The notes under the pieces are model-generated. The model was not told the origin of the DNA and ran no database searches. It saw nothing but the letters and a program-made list of their open reading frames with translations. The position numbers and the translations under genes were made by a program. A stretch of DNA of 64,000 nucleotides from Desulfopila_A sp964446655. Its GTDB lineage: Bacteria; Desulfobacterota; Desulfobulbia; Desulfobulbales; Desulfocapsaceae. Location of the stretch: contig CAYUPL010000014.1 of the NCBI GenBank assembly GCA_964446655.1, forward strand, positions 1 to 64,000, given 5' to 3'. This document shows positions 44,401 to 52,725 of this stretch, in pieces. The number at the start of each line of letters is the position of its first letter. The stretch's first letter is position 1.

Positions 44401-45010
44401 CAAAAGAACGTAACGATTCTATGGTATCTCCAAAAAAATCGAGGCGCAATGGTCCGGTATGGAAACCATTTTTCTCCTGAAGAAACGGAGGTGGAAAAAT
44501 ATCGATTATACCGCCACGGACAGAAAAATCACCGACGCTGCGAACCAGGGCGACCTGTGCATAGCCGGAACTGACCAGCATGGCGATAAGGTCCTGCTGA
44601 TCGGTATCTTCGCCGGCCATGAGAAGCTCTGCTCTGCTGTTGAGAATACGGCGCGGCAGTACCCGGCGCATCAGGGCTTCGATGGATGTGACGATAAGCG
44701 GGGTAGATCGACTCTCCTGCAAGGAAAAAAGAGTGGCCAGTCGTGTGCTGGTGGTCTGCTGATCCGGCGAGAGGGGAGTGTACGGTGGAATTTCGTAACC
44801 TGGGTAGGTGAGGATCTCATTTAAAGAGAAAAGCCTCAGATCCTCCTCAAAAAGTGAGACCATGTGTTCGTCGGGGACGATACAGCAGCAGACGCTGTCA
44901 CCAGCCAGCCGGGAGCTGAACCAGGCCTGGCTGCTGCCCCGCAGTCCGGAGACACTCAATTCCTGAAGACTAGACTGCTTGATGTTGCTGATAATCGAGT
45001 GTAATGGCAT
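41459..45010 (-). CDS. mfd: Transcription-repair coupling factor
   Basis: Removes RNA polymerase stalled at DNA damage and recruits UvrA. The 1,183-residue length is usual. Domains in order: UvrB-like N-terminal module (to about residue 350), RNA polymerase-interacting domain with NGDIIVHRDHGLGLYQGL (about 500-517), and the translocase with Walker A GDVGYGKTEVA (about 650), Walker B LVVDEEHRFG, TATPIPRTLQ and the LRGRVGRSSL motif, then the regulatory C-terminal domain 7. The ATG at 45010 has no ribosome site: it directly follows the seven-T run of the bamA terminator. Translation may depend on an unusual leader. It is followed by yrfG four bases downstream. Confidence 0.96.
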   Translation of the reverse strand: MPLHSIISNIKQSSLQELSVSGLRGSSQAWFSSRLAGDSVCCCIVPDEHMVSLFEEDLRLFSLNEILTYPGYEIPPYTPLSPDQQTTSTRLATLFSLQESRSTPLIVTSIEALMRRVLPRRILNSRAELLMAGEDTDQQDLIAMLVSSGYAQVALVRSVGDFSVRGGIIDIFPPPFLQEKNGFHTGPLRLDFFGDTIESLRSFDIFTQRSQMDLPEAVILPVNDILYERGRSLCSPASIKMLHTEAQNSNWDEEQTALLQERLQTLGRFAGAEFFLPLFYPQEKNPTDTVFDFLPEDAIMVVVDPSACRQTVDLVYERIESNYQAAQDSNLPALAPARLFLDNDAISAQINRFKRVFLTDFENDSPQHTHQTTTDHRLLKQSITAERRQRGLLAPLADHLLEWRNQGDGIAICCRSTRHTKNLVELLSKRGHEIETVSPPLQLDSITPASPLLICDHPLQQGFSLPDQKIHVLSESELFGEMRLGTKVKKRLKPEEGLQFAELNNGDIIVHRDHGLGLYQGLVTMELQGARNDFMLIEYRDGDKLYLPVDRMNLVSRYEGLSDKKPRLDKLGAQAWKTTKSKIKKEVWKVAEELLDIYATRELRQGTCFSPPGELYHELEESFPYDETPGQDRAISEVISDLTSDKPMDRLICGDVGYGKTEVAIRGAFKVVEDGFQVAVLVPTTVLAEQHMSTFRERLQGFPVTVECINRFRTPAQQRSILKDLARGKIDVIIGTHRLLSKDVVYKNLGLLVVDEEHRFGVAHKEKIKKIKSEVDILTLTATPIPRTLQLSLLGIRDLSVISSPPEHRQPVKTFVARFDDLVIKEAIAKEIRRNGQTFFVHNRIQSIGKMAAKVQKLVPQARVAIAHGRMAGKELENIMVQFVNKQIDVLISTTIIESGLDIPTANTIIINRADTLGLAEIYQLRGRVGRSSLQSFAYLLVPSVDALSRDSKERLRALMDYNELGGGFKLAMSDLQIRGGGNLLGVSQSGHIAAIGYDLYLELLQKTVADLKARTALGEDQEEHDDLDPEINLQLSAYIPADYIPDTGQRYIAYRRISALAKSADDHFQDLQDELVDRYGRLPAETANLFAVVTLKKSLCSLRVSKLEQGREGLVFSFLEDTPLQAGPLLDFIARPVGKRKKPAARLLPDGRLICFTDHLPHNDILPICRTILNDLLQLTNK

Positions 45011-45042
45011 AAAAAAACTTCGGCTGTCCCAGGGACAGCCGG
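45011..45042 (-). terminator. Perfect rho-independent terminator of bamA, abutting the mfd start codon
   Basis: In the minus transcript CCGGCTGTCC and GGGACAGCCG form a stem with no mismatch and a tiny loop, followed after AAG by seven Ts. The T run ends exactly at the ATG of mfd. It separates bamA (stop at 45100) from mfd, so mfd must be transcribed by readthrough or from a promoter within or just before the hairpin. Confidence 0.85.
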
Positions 45043-45099
45043 ATTATGTACAGACAGTTTTCTGACCAACCGAGCCTTTCAAACCATGCTTGATCAGGA

Positions 45100-47784
45100 C
45101 TAAAAGACTCCGCCAATGGAAAAGTCCCAGACGGCATCATCTTCATCATCTTGAGGATCGAGGTTATAGCCCCACTCCAGGCGAAGCGGTCCGATTGGCG
45201 AAAACCAGCGAATGCCGAGACCGACTGATTTCTTGTAGTCGTCAAAACCCCAGTCTTCATCATCATTAAAGACATAGCCCATATCAAAGAAAGCAACACC
45301 GTTGATTCCCTGCTCGGCAAGCAATGGGAAAATATATTCAAAATTGGTATACCACATTTTGTCGCCACCAATACGTTCATCTGTAACGGGGTCGCGAGGA
45401 CTGACCTTGCCGTAATCGAAACCGCGGATACTGTTTAAACCGCCGAGAAAAAAACGTTCATATACGGGCAATCCCCCGTTTTCATTTTCAAAGACCTGTC
45501 CGGCAGCACCATGAACATGGAAAACCGTATCCCAGAAGAGAGGAAAGTACCATCTGGTGGAGCCTTCAATTTTGGTGAATTCCGAGTCACCACCGAGCGG
45601 GCCGCCGGCATAATCAACACTGATTTCGTGGCGTGAACCTTTGGTGGCACCGAAGCGTTTGTTGCGTGTATCTCGCCGTAAGGAAAACTTTACTGCACTG
45701 GTGATGTTGATATCCACTGAATTGCGAATAATAAAAGAGGCGTTTTCAGCAACGTCTGAAAGGGTTGTGTCGATATAACTGTAGGCGCCGAAGCCGCGCC
45801 ATTTCTCCCAGACCGGATAACCGAAGCTCAAGGTCCCGCCGGTGGAGTCCCTGGTGTAATCGTCGAACTCCCGCATGGTATCAAACAGGTCTATGCCCCA
45901 GGAGAGCTGCGAATCATTGAGGCGTGGATTTTTGTACTGTAGATTATATCTGTTGCTGTCTCCACCTATGTTTGCTGATAAAGCCAGGGTGTCTCCACGG
46001 CCCAGAAAGTTGTTTTCGGCAATTTCACCCATGAGAATAAGGTCGTCGACAGAACTGTATCCTGCGCCGATGGTAAACATACCGGTACTCTTTTCTTTTA
46101 CTTCGATGGAAAGATCAACGGTGCTATCGTCAAAGGATTTCTCCGGGGTGATGCCTACCTCCTCGAAAAAGTCGAGATACTGCAGCTGTTGCAGACTGTC
46201 GCGTAAGGCCTTGGCATTAAAGATACCTCCTTCGGAAACTTCAAGCTCCCGGCGAATGACATTGTCTCTGGTTCGATCGTTGCCTGCTATGGTGATGCGG
46301 TTGATATAAACCAACTCTCCTTTATCTACACTGATGGCAATGTCAAGGACATCCGGCTGATCCGCTGCGTTTATCATCGGGCGAATATTGGCATTGGCAT
46401 ACCCTTTCTCGGCATAAAAATCCGTGATTTTAAGTATATCATCCCGCAGGATTTTCCTGCTGAGATATTTTTCGTCCGATATGGTGAGAATCTTCAGCAG
46501 TCTGTCGCGGTCATCGTCAATTTCGCCTTGCAGGCTAATATTACCAACTTTGAAACGGGTACCTTCTTCAATAGTGAAGGTTATGTAGAGCCACTCTTCT
46601 TCCTGGGTGACCACGGGGTCGCCGATTTTAGTTTCGAGAAAACCATGGTTGCCGTAAAAATTGATAATTCGCCCTGCATCCTGGTTAAGCCTGTCATAAT
46701 CGAGCAGGCCTGAGTCGGTGACCCAGGAGAACCACCCCTTGGTACTGGTTTCGATTTCGTCTTCCAGGGTGTCATCATCAAAGGTTGTATTGCCCTCGAA
46801 GGAAATCGATCTGATATAGATTTTTTTCCCTTCATTAATGACAAAACGTATTTCCGCGACATCTTCCGTAGGAAAGCCGGTTTCGGGGACCACCGTGGTA
46901 TTGTAATATCCCTTGGTTTTGTAAAGCAATTGGATTGCTTCAGCGTCGCGGTTGATCTGGGCCGGGTTGAGAATAGACTGTTGTTGTGTTGTAACAACTT
47001 CCTTGATGTCCTCTTCCTTGAGTTCGTCTATGCCACTGAAAGAAATAGTTCTGATCACCGGTTTTTCGACAATTCGAAAAACGACTGCTTTCCCATTGCT
47101 TTCCTGCTGTACTTCAATTTGAATGTCGTCAAAATAGCCCATCTTGAAAATTGATCTTAAGTCCTGACGCAGTTGCGCCGGGTCGTATGGGTCTCCCGGC
47201 TTGGTCGCGATGTTTTTCAGGATAGCTCCGGAATCGATTTTACGGTTACCGGCAGGGGCTATTGAGGCAATGATACTGTCGCTTGAGGTGAAAGCGGTTA
47301 TTTTTTGCAAGACATCAAGGAAGAGAGGGATGAAGTTGTCTCCCGCGCCTGCCTGGGTGGAGAAATGTTGCGGATCGTCAACTGAGAGCAGATCAAACAG
47401 CTTCAGGTCAAGACTTATGCGATCACCGATTTTGGTGAGCGTCCCTGTAACGATATTATTGTAGGTCTGCAAGCTTTCCTCAGAGGCGAAGACCTGCGGA
47501 CTGGGCGGCCATTCCGCCTGGTAATCAAGAAGTGTCTCGGCCTGTTCTCGACTGAAAGAGGTAAAATCTGTTCGGGAAAGTGCTTCTGTCAGGGTACGGT
47601 CTACCTCCCTTGTCAGTGCATCTTCATCAGAGAGAGTAACGATTTTCAAAGGAATAAAAGCAGTTTTCTGCGATTGAGCCGCGCTCTCTGCCCCGCTGAA
47701 AAAAAACAGCAGGCAACAGAAGAAAAGAGAGAAAACCGGAAATTTCAAATGAGGAGGAAGCATGCTGTTCTCAAATAATTTCAT
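45100..47784 (-). CDS. bamA: Outer membrane protein assembly factor BamA with N-terminal extra domain
   Basis: Central barrel of the machinery that inserts outer-membrane proteins. A signal peptide (to about residue 36) is followed by a domain of about 130 residues (PLKIVTLSDEDALTREVDRT ... LDLKLFDLL) that looks like the TolB/CsgG-type domain seen on several deltaproteobacterial BamA proteins. Five POTRA repeats span about 180-555, recognised by patterns such as NGKAVVFRIVEKPVIRTISF and KIYIRSISFEGN. The barrel starts near 560, with the VRGF-type signature as SIRGFDYG (about 785), and the last strand ends in phenylalanine (FSIGGVF). The start is ATG at 47784 with a weak ribosome site; a second ATG seven codons later is possible. 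Confidence 0.95.
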   Translation of the reverse strand: MKLFENSMLPPHLKFPVFSLFFCCLLFFFSGAESAAQSQKTAFIPLKIVTLSDEDALTREVDRTLTEALSRTDFTSFSREQAETLLDYQAEWPPSPQVFASEESLQTYNNIVTGTLTKIGDRISLDLKLFDLLSVDDPQHFSTQAGAGDNFIPLFLDVLQKITAFTSSDSIIASIAPAGNRKIDSGAILKNIATKPGDPYDPAQLRQDLRSIFKMGYFDDIQIEVQQESNGKAVVFRIVEKPVIRTISFSGIDELKEEDIKEVVTTQQQSILNPAQINRDAEAIQLLYKTKGYYNTTVVPETGFPTEDVAEIRFVINEGKKIYIRSISFEGNTTFDDDTLEDEIETSTKGWFSWVTDSGLLDYDRLNQDAGRIINFYGNHGFLETKIGDPVVTQEEEWLYITFTIEEGTRFKVGNISLQGEIDDDRDRLLKILTISDEKYLSRKILRDDILKITDFYAEKGYANANIRPMINAADQPDVLDIAISVDKGELVYINRITIAGNDRTRDNVIRRELEVSEGGIFNAKALRDSLQQLQYLDFFEEVGITPEKSFDDSTVDLSIEVKEKSTGMFTIGAGYSSVDDLILMGEIAENNFLGRGDTLALSANIGGDSNRYNLQYKNPRLNDSQLSWGIDLFDTMREFDDYTRDSTGGTLSFGYPVWEKWRGFGAYSYIDTTLSDVAENASFIIRNSVDINITSAVKFSLRRDTRNKRFGATKGSRHEISVDYAGGPLGGDSEFTKIEGSTRWYFPLFWDTVFHVHGAAGQVFENENGGLPVYERFFLGGLNSIRGFDYGKVSPRDPVTDERIGGDKMWYTNFEYIFPLLAEQGINGVAFFDMGYVFNDDEDWGFDDYKKSVGLGIRWFSPIGPLRLEWGYNLDPQDDEDDAVWDFSIGGVF

Positions 47785-47973
47785 TTAGTAAACCTTGTGT
47801 GTGAGGCGCAGTTAACCGGCTTGGGCCGTTTTGGGGTGTCCTGTGCCGCTGGAATGCAGTTTAAGGTGTTGTTTTACAGTGAATAATTGGTATCTTACTA
47901 AAAATTGCGCCCATTATGACATGTTTGAAGAAAAATGAAAAGAAAGTAACTGCGAAAAAAATTATTTAGTCCT

Positions 47974-47992
47974 TCCGGGACAGCCTCCCGGA
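47974..47992 (-). terminator. Hairpin after the SDR epimerase gene
   Basis: TCCGGGA-CAGCC-TCCCGGA, seven-base perfect stem, lies 54 bases after the stop of the minus-strand epimerase gene. Reading the minus strand, a T-rich stretch with seven Ts follows 13 bases later. Probably a terminator, but the tract is too distant for a textbook one. The rest of the 261-base gap to bamA shows nothing else I can name. Confidence 0.4.
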
Positions 47993-48045
47993 CGAGACGC
48001 ATTCAGAAACAAGGTCTTTGTAGCACTGCCGCCCATAACATATCG

Positions 48046-49191
48046 TCAGTAATTTTCGGGAAAATCTTTCTGGGCAGTAAGGGTGCTGTGGACCAGGTCA
48101 ACGAGACGGGATGGGTCATGGCGAAAAATTTGGTCATAGGTTTCTTTTGGGGAAAGCTCAAGATCTCGAGCTGTTATGAGATTCTGCTCAGTCCAGCGGG
48201 TGAGATAGTAAGAGGCTATGTCGGGTAAGAGTGAAAAAATAGTTTGATGGGGGTCAGGGTCGACAAAACTGGAATGACGGATTTTGGCCGAAGAAAGGGT
48301 CTGATTTTGATAAAAGCTCTCCAGAAACATCAGCTCCTGCGGCATACGGGCAACCAGGCCGAATTTGGCAAAAGCGCGCAGTAGCAGAGAAAGCAGCCAC
48401 TTGCCGTTTTTGGCTATATTATACGGAACATATATCTCTTTAGGTGACTTTAATTGTAAATATTTTTTGATGGTCAGAATGAGTCTGGCCAGTTCTACCG
48501 GATCTTTATCGACGAAATTGTATGTTTGTCCGGAAAATTCCTCCCTGTTTTCAAGTATATGGTGTACAAAGTAAGGGATCTTGCGACAGTTCGAGTAAGA
48601 ATGTTGCGTTCCTTTGGCGGTGAACAGGAAGGGCATTGACTGTTCGACAATACTAAAAAACAGCCGATGAAATCCCTGTATCTTATGGTCATGGTCGCCA
48701 TATACTATAGCAAGTCGAATGGAGGTATAGTCGAGTCCATCTGTTTCACGTAAGTGCTCCAGTGTTTTTTCCGCCATGAGTTTTGACTTGGCATAGTTGT
48801 TCAGATCCGCGGTGACCGGCAGGGTGTCGTGTTCTGCCAGGTCGTCACCGTACGGCAAGGCTGCGGCCGTGGTAAAATGGATATAGGGTATGTTATGCTC
48901 CGCTGCTGCCTTGGCGAGGTGCATTGAGCCGAGATAATTGACCTCAAGCGCCAGGCGGCTGTTGGAACTCAGATTTGTGATGGCGGTATTGATGAGGAAG
49001 TCGGGTTGTACTTCGTCAAAATAGAAGCGAATATCACCGGCGGACCTGATGGAAAGCTTTTTCGAACTGGGCGCTCGTATCTCGATGGTTTTCGAGGTCC
49101 TTGTTTTAAAGTAGTGTACCAGCGTACCTCCAATGAGACCGGAGCCGCCGATAACGATGCCTAGTTTTTTGACCGATTTTTGAGTATCCAT
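48046..49191 (-). CDS. NAD-dependent epimerase/dehydratase, extended SDR (381 aa)
   Basis: The Rossmann motif is GIVIGGSGLIGG (about residues 11-22) and the catalytic YxxxK is YAKSK (about residues 142-146). An FTTAAALPYG segment before it carries the active-site serine/threonine position. The C-terminal half (about 190-381) is longer than usual and polar, so it may use a large substrate such as a nucleotide sugar or lipid-linked group. It is divergent from the ComF-like gene and followed, after 261 bases, by bamA. No glycan cluster is nearby, so the substrate is not inferable. Confidence 0.82.
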   Translation of the reverse strand: MDTQKSVKKLGIVIGGSGLIGGTLVHYFKTRTSKTIEIRAPSSKKLSIRSAGDIRFYFDEVQPDFLINTAITNLSSNSRLALEVNYLGSMHLAKAAAEHNIPYIHFTTAAALPYGDDLAEHDTLPVTADLNNYAKSKLMAEKTLEHLRETDGLDYTSIRLAIVYGDHDHKIQGFHRLFFSIVEQSMPFLFTAKGTQHSYSNCRKIPYFVHHILENREEFSGQTYNFVDKDPVELARLILTIKKYLQLKSPKEIYVPYNIAKNGKWLLSLLLRAFAKFGLVARMPQELMFLESFYQNQTLSSAKIRHSSFVDPDPHQTIFSLLPDIASYYLTRWTEQNLITARDLELSPKETYDQIFRHDPSRLVDLVHSTLTAQKDFPENY

Positions 49192-49297
49192 AGCGTCATA
49201 GAGGTTTGAGGTTGTTTCTCAAGCTTGAGATTTTGCTGTCATGCAGGTCGGCAATGAAACGTTGTGCAATCCTTATTCTATATAGCATGCTGAGGTG

Positions 49298-50038
49298 ATG
49301 TCCGGCAAGAAACAACTTCATAAATGGGTAGACCTGTTGGCCGAGCTGCTTTTTCCTCCACGATGCAGCTCCTGTGGTGTCGTGGAAGAACAGGTCTCCT
49401 CGTGCCTGTGCGGCAAGTGTCTTGCCGGGGTTCCCTATGTCCTCTCTCCTCTCTGCGTTATCTGTGGTAAAAATTTCCCCATTTCTTCGGCAACTGATCA
49501 TATCTGTGGTCAATGTTTACATCAAGCACCACCTTTTTCCATGGCCCGTGCAGTTACCTATTATGAAGAGCCTGTCCGCACTTTATTGCACAAACTGAAG
49601 TATTCATTTGATACAAGTACAGTCGAGCCATTACTGAAAATCGCTCAAGGTTTCGATTTTTCGGCTTTTGAATCCTGTGCTGTTTTTGTACCGGTACCTC
49701 TGTTTCCAGGAAAACTGCGGCAGAGAGGGTTGAACCAGGCACTGCTTCTTACCAGGATTTTTTTCCCCTGCCGAGATGAGCATATTGTGGCGGATGCTCT
49801 TGTCAAAATCAGACAGACAGCTTCGCAGACAGAGCTCGACCGAAGTGGGAGGAGAAAGAATCTTAAAGGTGCTTTTGCTGTTAAACGACCTGAAATTATA
49901 AAGAATATGAAAATCTGTCTGGTTGATGACATCTATACGACTGGTACAACCGTTACAGAGTGTACCACAACCTTAAAACAGGCCGGTGCGGCTGAAGTTA
50001 TGGTGCTGACCCTGATGAGGGTGCGGGAATTGTATTGA
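49298..50038 (+). CDS. ComF family protein, putative amidophosphoribosyltransferase
   Basis: A 246-residue protein related to ComFC/GntX. The N-terminal half has two cysteine pairs, CSSCG and CLCGKC, then CVICG and CGQC, a zinc-finger-like module. The C-terminal half is a phosphoribosyltransferase with a PRPP loop, ICLVDDIYTTGTTV (about residues 205-218), plus VFVPVPLFPGKLRQRGLNQA and the FNxA-type segment. Such proteins function with competence in some bacteria and in DNA uptake or nucleotide metabolism in others; the role here is unknown. The start is ATG at 49298; a GTG three bases before is also possible. Oriented toward the dnaA gene. Confidence 0.85.
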   Translation: MSGKKQLHKWVDLLAELLFPPRCSSCGVVEEQVSSCLCGKCLAGVPYVLSPLCVICGKNFPISSATDHICGQCLHQAPPFSMARAVTYYEEPVRTLLHKLKYSFDTSTVEPLLKIAQGFDFSAFESCAVFVPVPLFPGKLRQRGLNQALLLTRIFFPCRDEHIVADALVKIRQTASQTELDRSGRRKNLKGAFAVKRPEIIKNMKICLVDDIYTTGTTVTECTTTLKQAGAAEVMVLTLMRVRELY

Positions 50039-50230
50039 GAAAAACGGTAAATGCTCCAGGCTTGGGCTAAAAAAAAAGTGGAGAAAAAGAGGGTTTGATG
50101 CATTGTCGGCAAAGCCTGTGCTTATAAAGGATTGTCCTGTGTCTGTAAAGAAAATTGGATATATTTCTAGTAAATTTTAGATTTATGCAGATAAGTGAAG
50201 TTTAACTGAAAAATTATTTTGTTCATATCC

Positions 50231-50239
50231 TGTGGATAA
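50231..50239 (-). promoter_or_regulatory. DnaA box
   Basis: The sequence TGTGGATAA is the exact reverse complement of the DnaA-box consensus TTATCCACA. It lies 374 bases before the dnaA start codon. Confidence 0.6.
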
Positions 50240-50339
50240 AGAGTATAACTATTCGAAATGGCGGCTGTTTGAGCAGTTTTTGTTAGGGTGGTGTTTTTCT
50301 GGACATTAAAAAGGTTGTGGCGGGGGGAAGTGCCTTTCT

Positions 50340-50528
50340 TTGCCTAGTTACGAAGAGGAGGTCAGCAGAGAAACAGTTTGCGCAAAACTTCAAGATATCG
50401 TCTTTGACGAAACAGCAAAAATGGAGTTTATCAACGTGCATACATCGTCGGCCGATCATTCAGGGGAGAGACTGGAAAAAAGCGTGGTCTTCGGCTGGAA
50501 GAATTCCTTTATTGTGTACATACATTGA
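50340..50528 (+). CDS. Candidate small protein upstream of dnaA (62 aa)
   Basis: A TTG-started frame with a GGGGGGAAG ribosome site ten bases before it. The product starts MPSYEEEVSRETVCAKLQDI and ends with a strand-like FGWKNSFIVYIH. The codon choice looks like that of real genes in the window, and it has no detected relative that I recognise. It might also be the remnant of a longer gene, or chance. No firm evidence of expression. Confidence 0.35.
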   Translation: MPSYEEEVSRETVCAKLQDIVFDETAKMEFINVHTSSADHSGERLEKSVVFGWKNSFIVYIH

Positions 50529-50612
50529 GTTGAAAGAGGTTGGAATTACGGCGGTAGTCCGTTTTTCTAAATTATGGAGACGTTTTTAGATCGATAGGGC
50601 GGAGACACGTTT

Positions 50613-51938
50613 ATGGTCTGGCAAAAAGCGAAAGAAATATTACGGAATGATTTGAGCGAAAATGTCTACAATCTCTGGATTGATCCGCTTGAATGCGCCT
50701 CCGTGCAGGAGGACACCGTTCATGTTTCTTGCCCAGACCGATTTTTCAGCGCCTATATTTCCAGGAATTACCTGGAAAAGATTCAGGAAAAACTCAATGA
50801 AGTCGATCCGCGACAAAGGAAAGTCCTTCTTACTGTCGCCCAGGAACAGAACTGTCTTCCAGCGCGACGTAAAAATACCCAGCTGCGCCTTCCCCATATA
50901 CCGGAAGGGTGTTCATCCGTCAGGGCTTTGCATCCACGATATACTTTTGCCGAATTTATGGTGGGAGAGAGCAATATCCTGGCGCAATCGGCCTGTCGTT
51001 CGATTTCCCTGGCGGATGACTCCGTCGGACCCTGTCTCTATATAAATAGTTCGACAGGCCTGGGGAAAAGTCATCTTACTCATGCCGTGGCACACCAGAT
51101 TCTCGCCGAGTCACCCATGACGAGGCTTCATTATGTCACCGCTCAGCAGTTTTCTTTTGAGATGGTAAGCAATATCAAGGCCAATACCATGGATGCCTTT
51201 AAAGAAAAGTATCATCAGCATTGCGATATTCTTCTGGTTGAGGATGTTCATTCATTGACGGGTAAAAAGAAGACCCAGGAAGAGCTTAACGAACTTTTAG
51301 ATTCTCTGATAAAATGTGGTAAGCGAATTGTGTTTACCGCAAACAGGCCTCCACGTGACCTGGTCGGTATCGATAATGAGTTTCGCTCGAGAATGGCCGC
51401 GGGGCTGGTCACAGCCATTCAAGCACCCGACATATCCACGAGAACAAGAATTGTCAAAAACAAGGGGATGCAGCACAACCTTGAGTTGGAGGAGACGCAT
51501 GTTGATTATCTCGCCCAGCATATCCAGGGAGACGTGCGTCAGATAGAATCGGCCATAATTGGGATTCGCGCCAAAGCTCAGTTGCAGGAAGGCGTTATCG
51601 ATATGCCCCTGATAGAGCAAGTTGTGCGTGCTATTGTAGGGACGCCGCAGAGTCTCTCGCCTGCCGTGATAAGAGAGTTCATCTGTAAACAATATAATAT
51701 CAGCACCACGGAGCTGCAGTCCCGCTCCCGCAAGAAGGTTCTCGCCTTCCCCCGCCAGGTGGCGATGTATCTCTGCCGCAAACATACCGATAATTCTCTT
51801 GCCGATATCGGTAAGGAGTTTAACCGGGATCACTCCACTGTCCTGCATTCGATAAAGGTAGTGACAGGCCTGACCAACAGGAACATCTCCGTCGGAGAGC
51901 AGATCCGTCTTCTCAGTAACAAATTGAAGACACTTTAA
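50613..51938 (+). CDS. dnaA: DnaA-type replication initiator, divergent
   Basis: Binds DnaA boxes and opens the origin. The 441-residue protein has all four domains: an N-terminal dimerisation part (WQKAKEILRNDLSENVYNLW), a short linker, an AAA+ domain with TGLGKSHLTHAVAHQI (Lys about 152), Walker B ILLVEDVHSL, and the C-terminal DNA-binding signature NRDHSTVLHSIK in a helix-turn-helix region. It departs from canonical DnaA at the nucleotide site: the first glycine of GGVGLGKT is serine and Walker B has VED instead of IDD. The neighbours are not dnaN and recF as is usual. It may be the main initiator or a paralogue. The ATG at 50613 has a GGCGGAGA ribosome site. Confidence 0.85.
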   Translation: MVWQKAKEILRNDLSENVYNLWIDPLECASVQEDTVHVSCPDRFFSAYISRNYLEKIQEKLNEVDPRQRKVLLTVAQEQNCLPARRKNTQLRLPHIPEGCSSVRALHPRYTFAEFMVGESNILAQSACRSISLADDSVGPCLYINSSTGLGKSHLTHAVAHQILAESPMTRLHYVTAQQFSFEMVSNIKANTMDAFKEKYHQHCDILLVEDVHSLTGKKKTQEELNELLDSLIKCGKRIVFTANRPPRDLVGIDNEFRSRMAAGLVTAIQAPDISTRTRIVKNKGMQHNLELEETHVDYLAQHIQGDVRQIESAIIGIRAKAQLQEGVIDMPLIEQVVRAIVGTPQSLSPAVIREFICKQYNISTTELQSRSRKKVLAFPRQVAMYLCRKHTDNSLADIGKEFNRDHSTVLHSIKVVTGLTNRNISVGEQIRLLSNKLKTL

Positions 51939-51955
51939 TATTCCAACAGAGGTGC

Positions 51956-52687
51956 TCAGCGAAACGAGGCAATACAGAGAATGTCATTGCGAAGTAGCGG
52001 ATATCTCCTGAAAAACCTGTTTCTGCGCCAGGCCCTCCAGCTGATGGTGCCGTGTCGGCACATCAGGATTTTTTCGAGGTCAAGGCCGGCATTGGTGATG
52101 GTTTTGGCGGCGGTGTAGGGAGAAAACCAGAAACGGTGGTCACTGTTGATGGTCTCTTTGCCTTGCCTGGCAAGCTGATAATTATCATGTGACAATCCGT
52201 TCGGGACAGTGAGAATAAGTTTGGGGAAGCTGTGGCGGTATTTTCGTGCTATTGCTCTGAGAAAGTCGGTGGGTGCTTCAATATGCTCCAGTACTTCCGG
52301 TATAAGGAGGTAATCCCAGTTGTCACCTGTTATAATGGCAGAGATTTGATCACTGAAAATATCGTTGCAGGAAGTATCTTTGAAGCCTAATTTTTCCTGG
52401 ATATACCGAATGCCTTCTTCTTGAATATCGACCCCGTGACACCTGGCGGCGTGTTGACAGAGCCTGCTGTGCAGCCACTTCTTCCGCTTGATTTTATGGT
52501 TTATGGTTTCGATATTGTGGTCAACGCAACCCAGATGAATGACTTTTTTCCCTGTGGCAATGTCACAAAGAAGGTCGATTTGGGTGCGATAGGCATAATC
52601 CTCCTCATCAAAGATGAACTGAATCGGCAAGGCATTGGTGTATTGCCTGCCCTGGAGGTAGTCCGCTATCTCGTCGGGAAAGTACAT
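51956..52687 (-). CDS. Class I SAM-dependent methyltransferase (243 aa)
   Basis: A methyltransferase 11-like fold. The SAM-binding glycine-rich loop is VIHLGCVDHNI (about residues 50-60), and acidic motif GVDIQEEG follows. The post-I motifs DYLLIPEVLEHIEAP and PKLILTVPNGLS are typical of methyltransferases acting on small or lipid-linked molecules. The 39 bases between its start and the upstream gene suggest co-transcription with the protoporphyrinogen oxidase. The substrate is not evident. Convergent with dnaA (17 bases apart). Confidence 0.8.
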   Translation of the reverse strand: MYFPDEIADYLQGRQYTNALPIQFIFDEEDYAYRTQIDLLCDIATGKKVIHLGCVDHNIETINHKIKRKKWLHSRLCQHAARCHGVDIQEEGIRYIQEKLGFKDTSCNDIFSDQISAIITGDNWDYLLIPEVLEHIEAPTDFLRAIARKYRHSFPKLILTVPNGLSHDNYQLARQGKETINSDHRFWFSPYTAAKTITNAGLDLEKILMCRHGTISWRAWRRNRFFRRYPLLRNDILCIASFR

Positions 52688-52725
52688 GGAATTTTATCCT
52701 TCGGATGTATGCTGTTGTATGGAGA

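Larger units (their letters stand above)
50039..50612. other. Intergenic region upstream of dnaA; candidate origin or dnaA control region
   Basis: A 574-base gap between the ComF-like gene and dnaA. It holds one perfect DnaA box, TGTGGATAA (50231-50239), and an AT-rich stretch just before it (about 50150-50230). A second, poor match TGCAGATAA lies nearby. With a single box this may be autoregulation of dnaA rather than a functional oriC, which usually has several boxes. A 62-residue reading frame lies within it. A weak hairpin ACGGCGGTAGTCCGT with TTTTT sits just before dnaA. Confidence 0.35.

Noticed and set aside
50317..50589. 90-residue frame upstream of dnaA
   Set aside because: It overlaps the better 62-residue candidate in another frame and has less coding-like composition.
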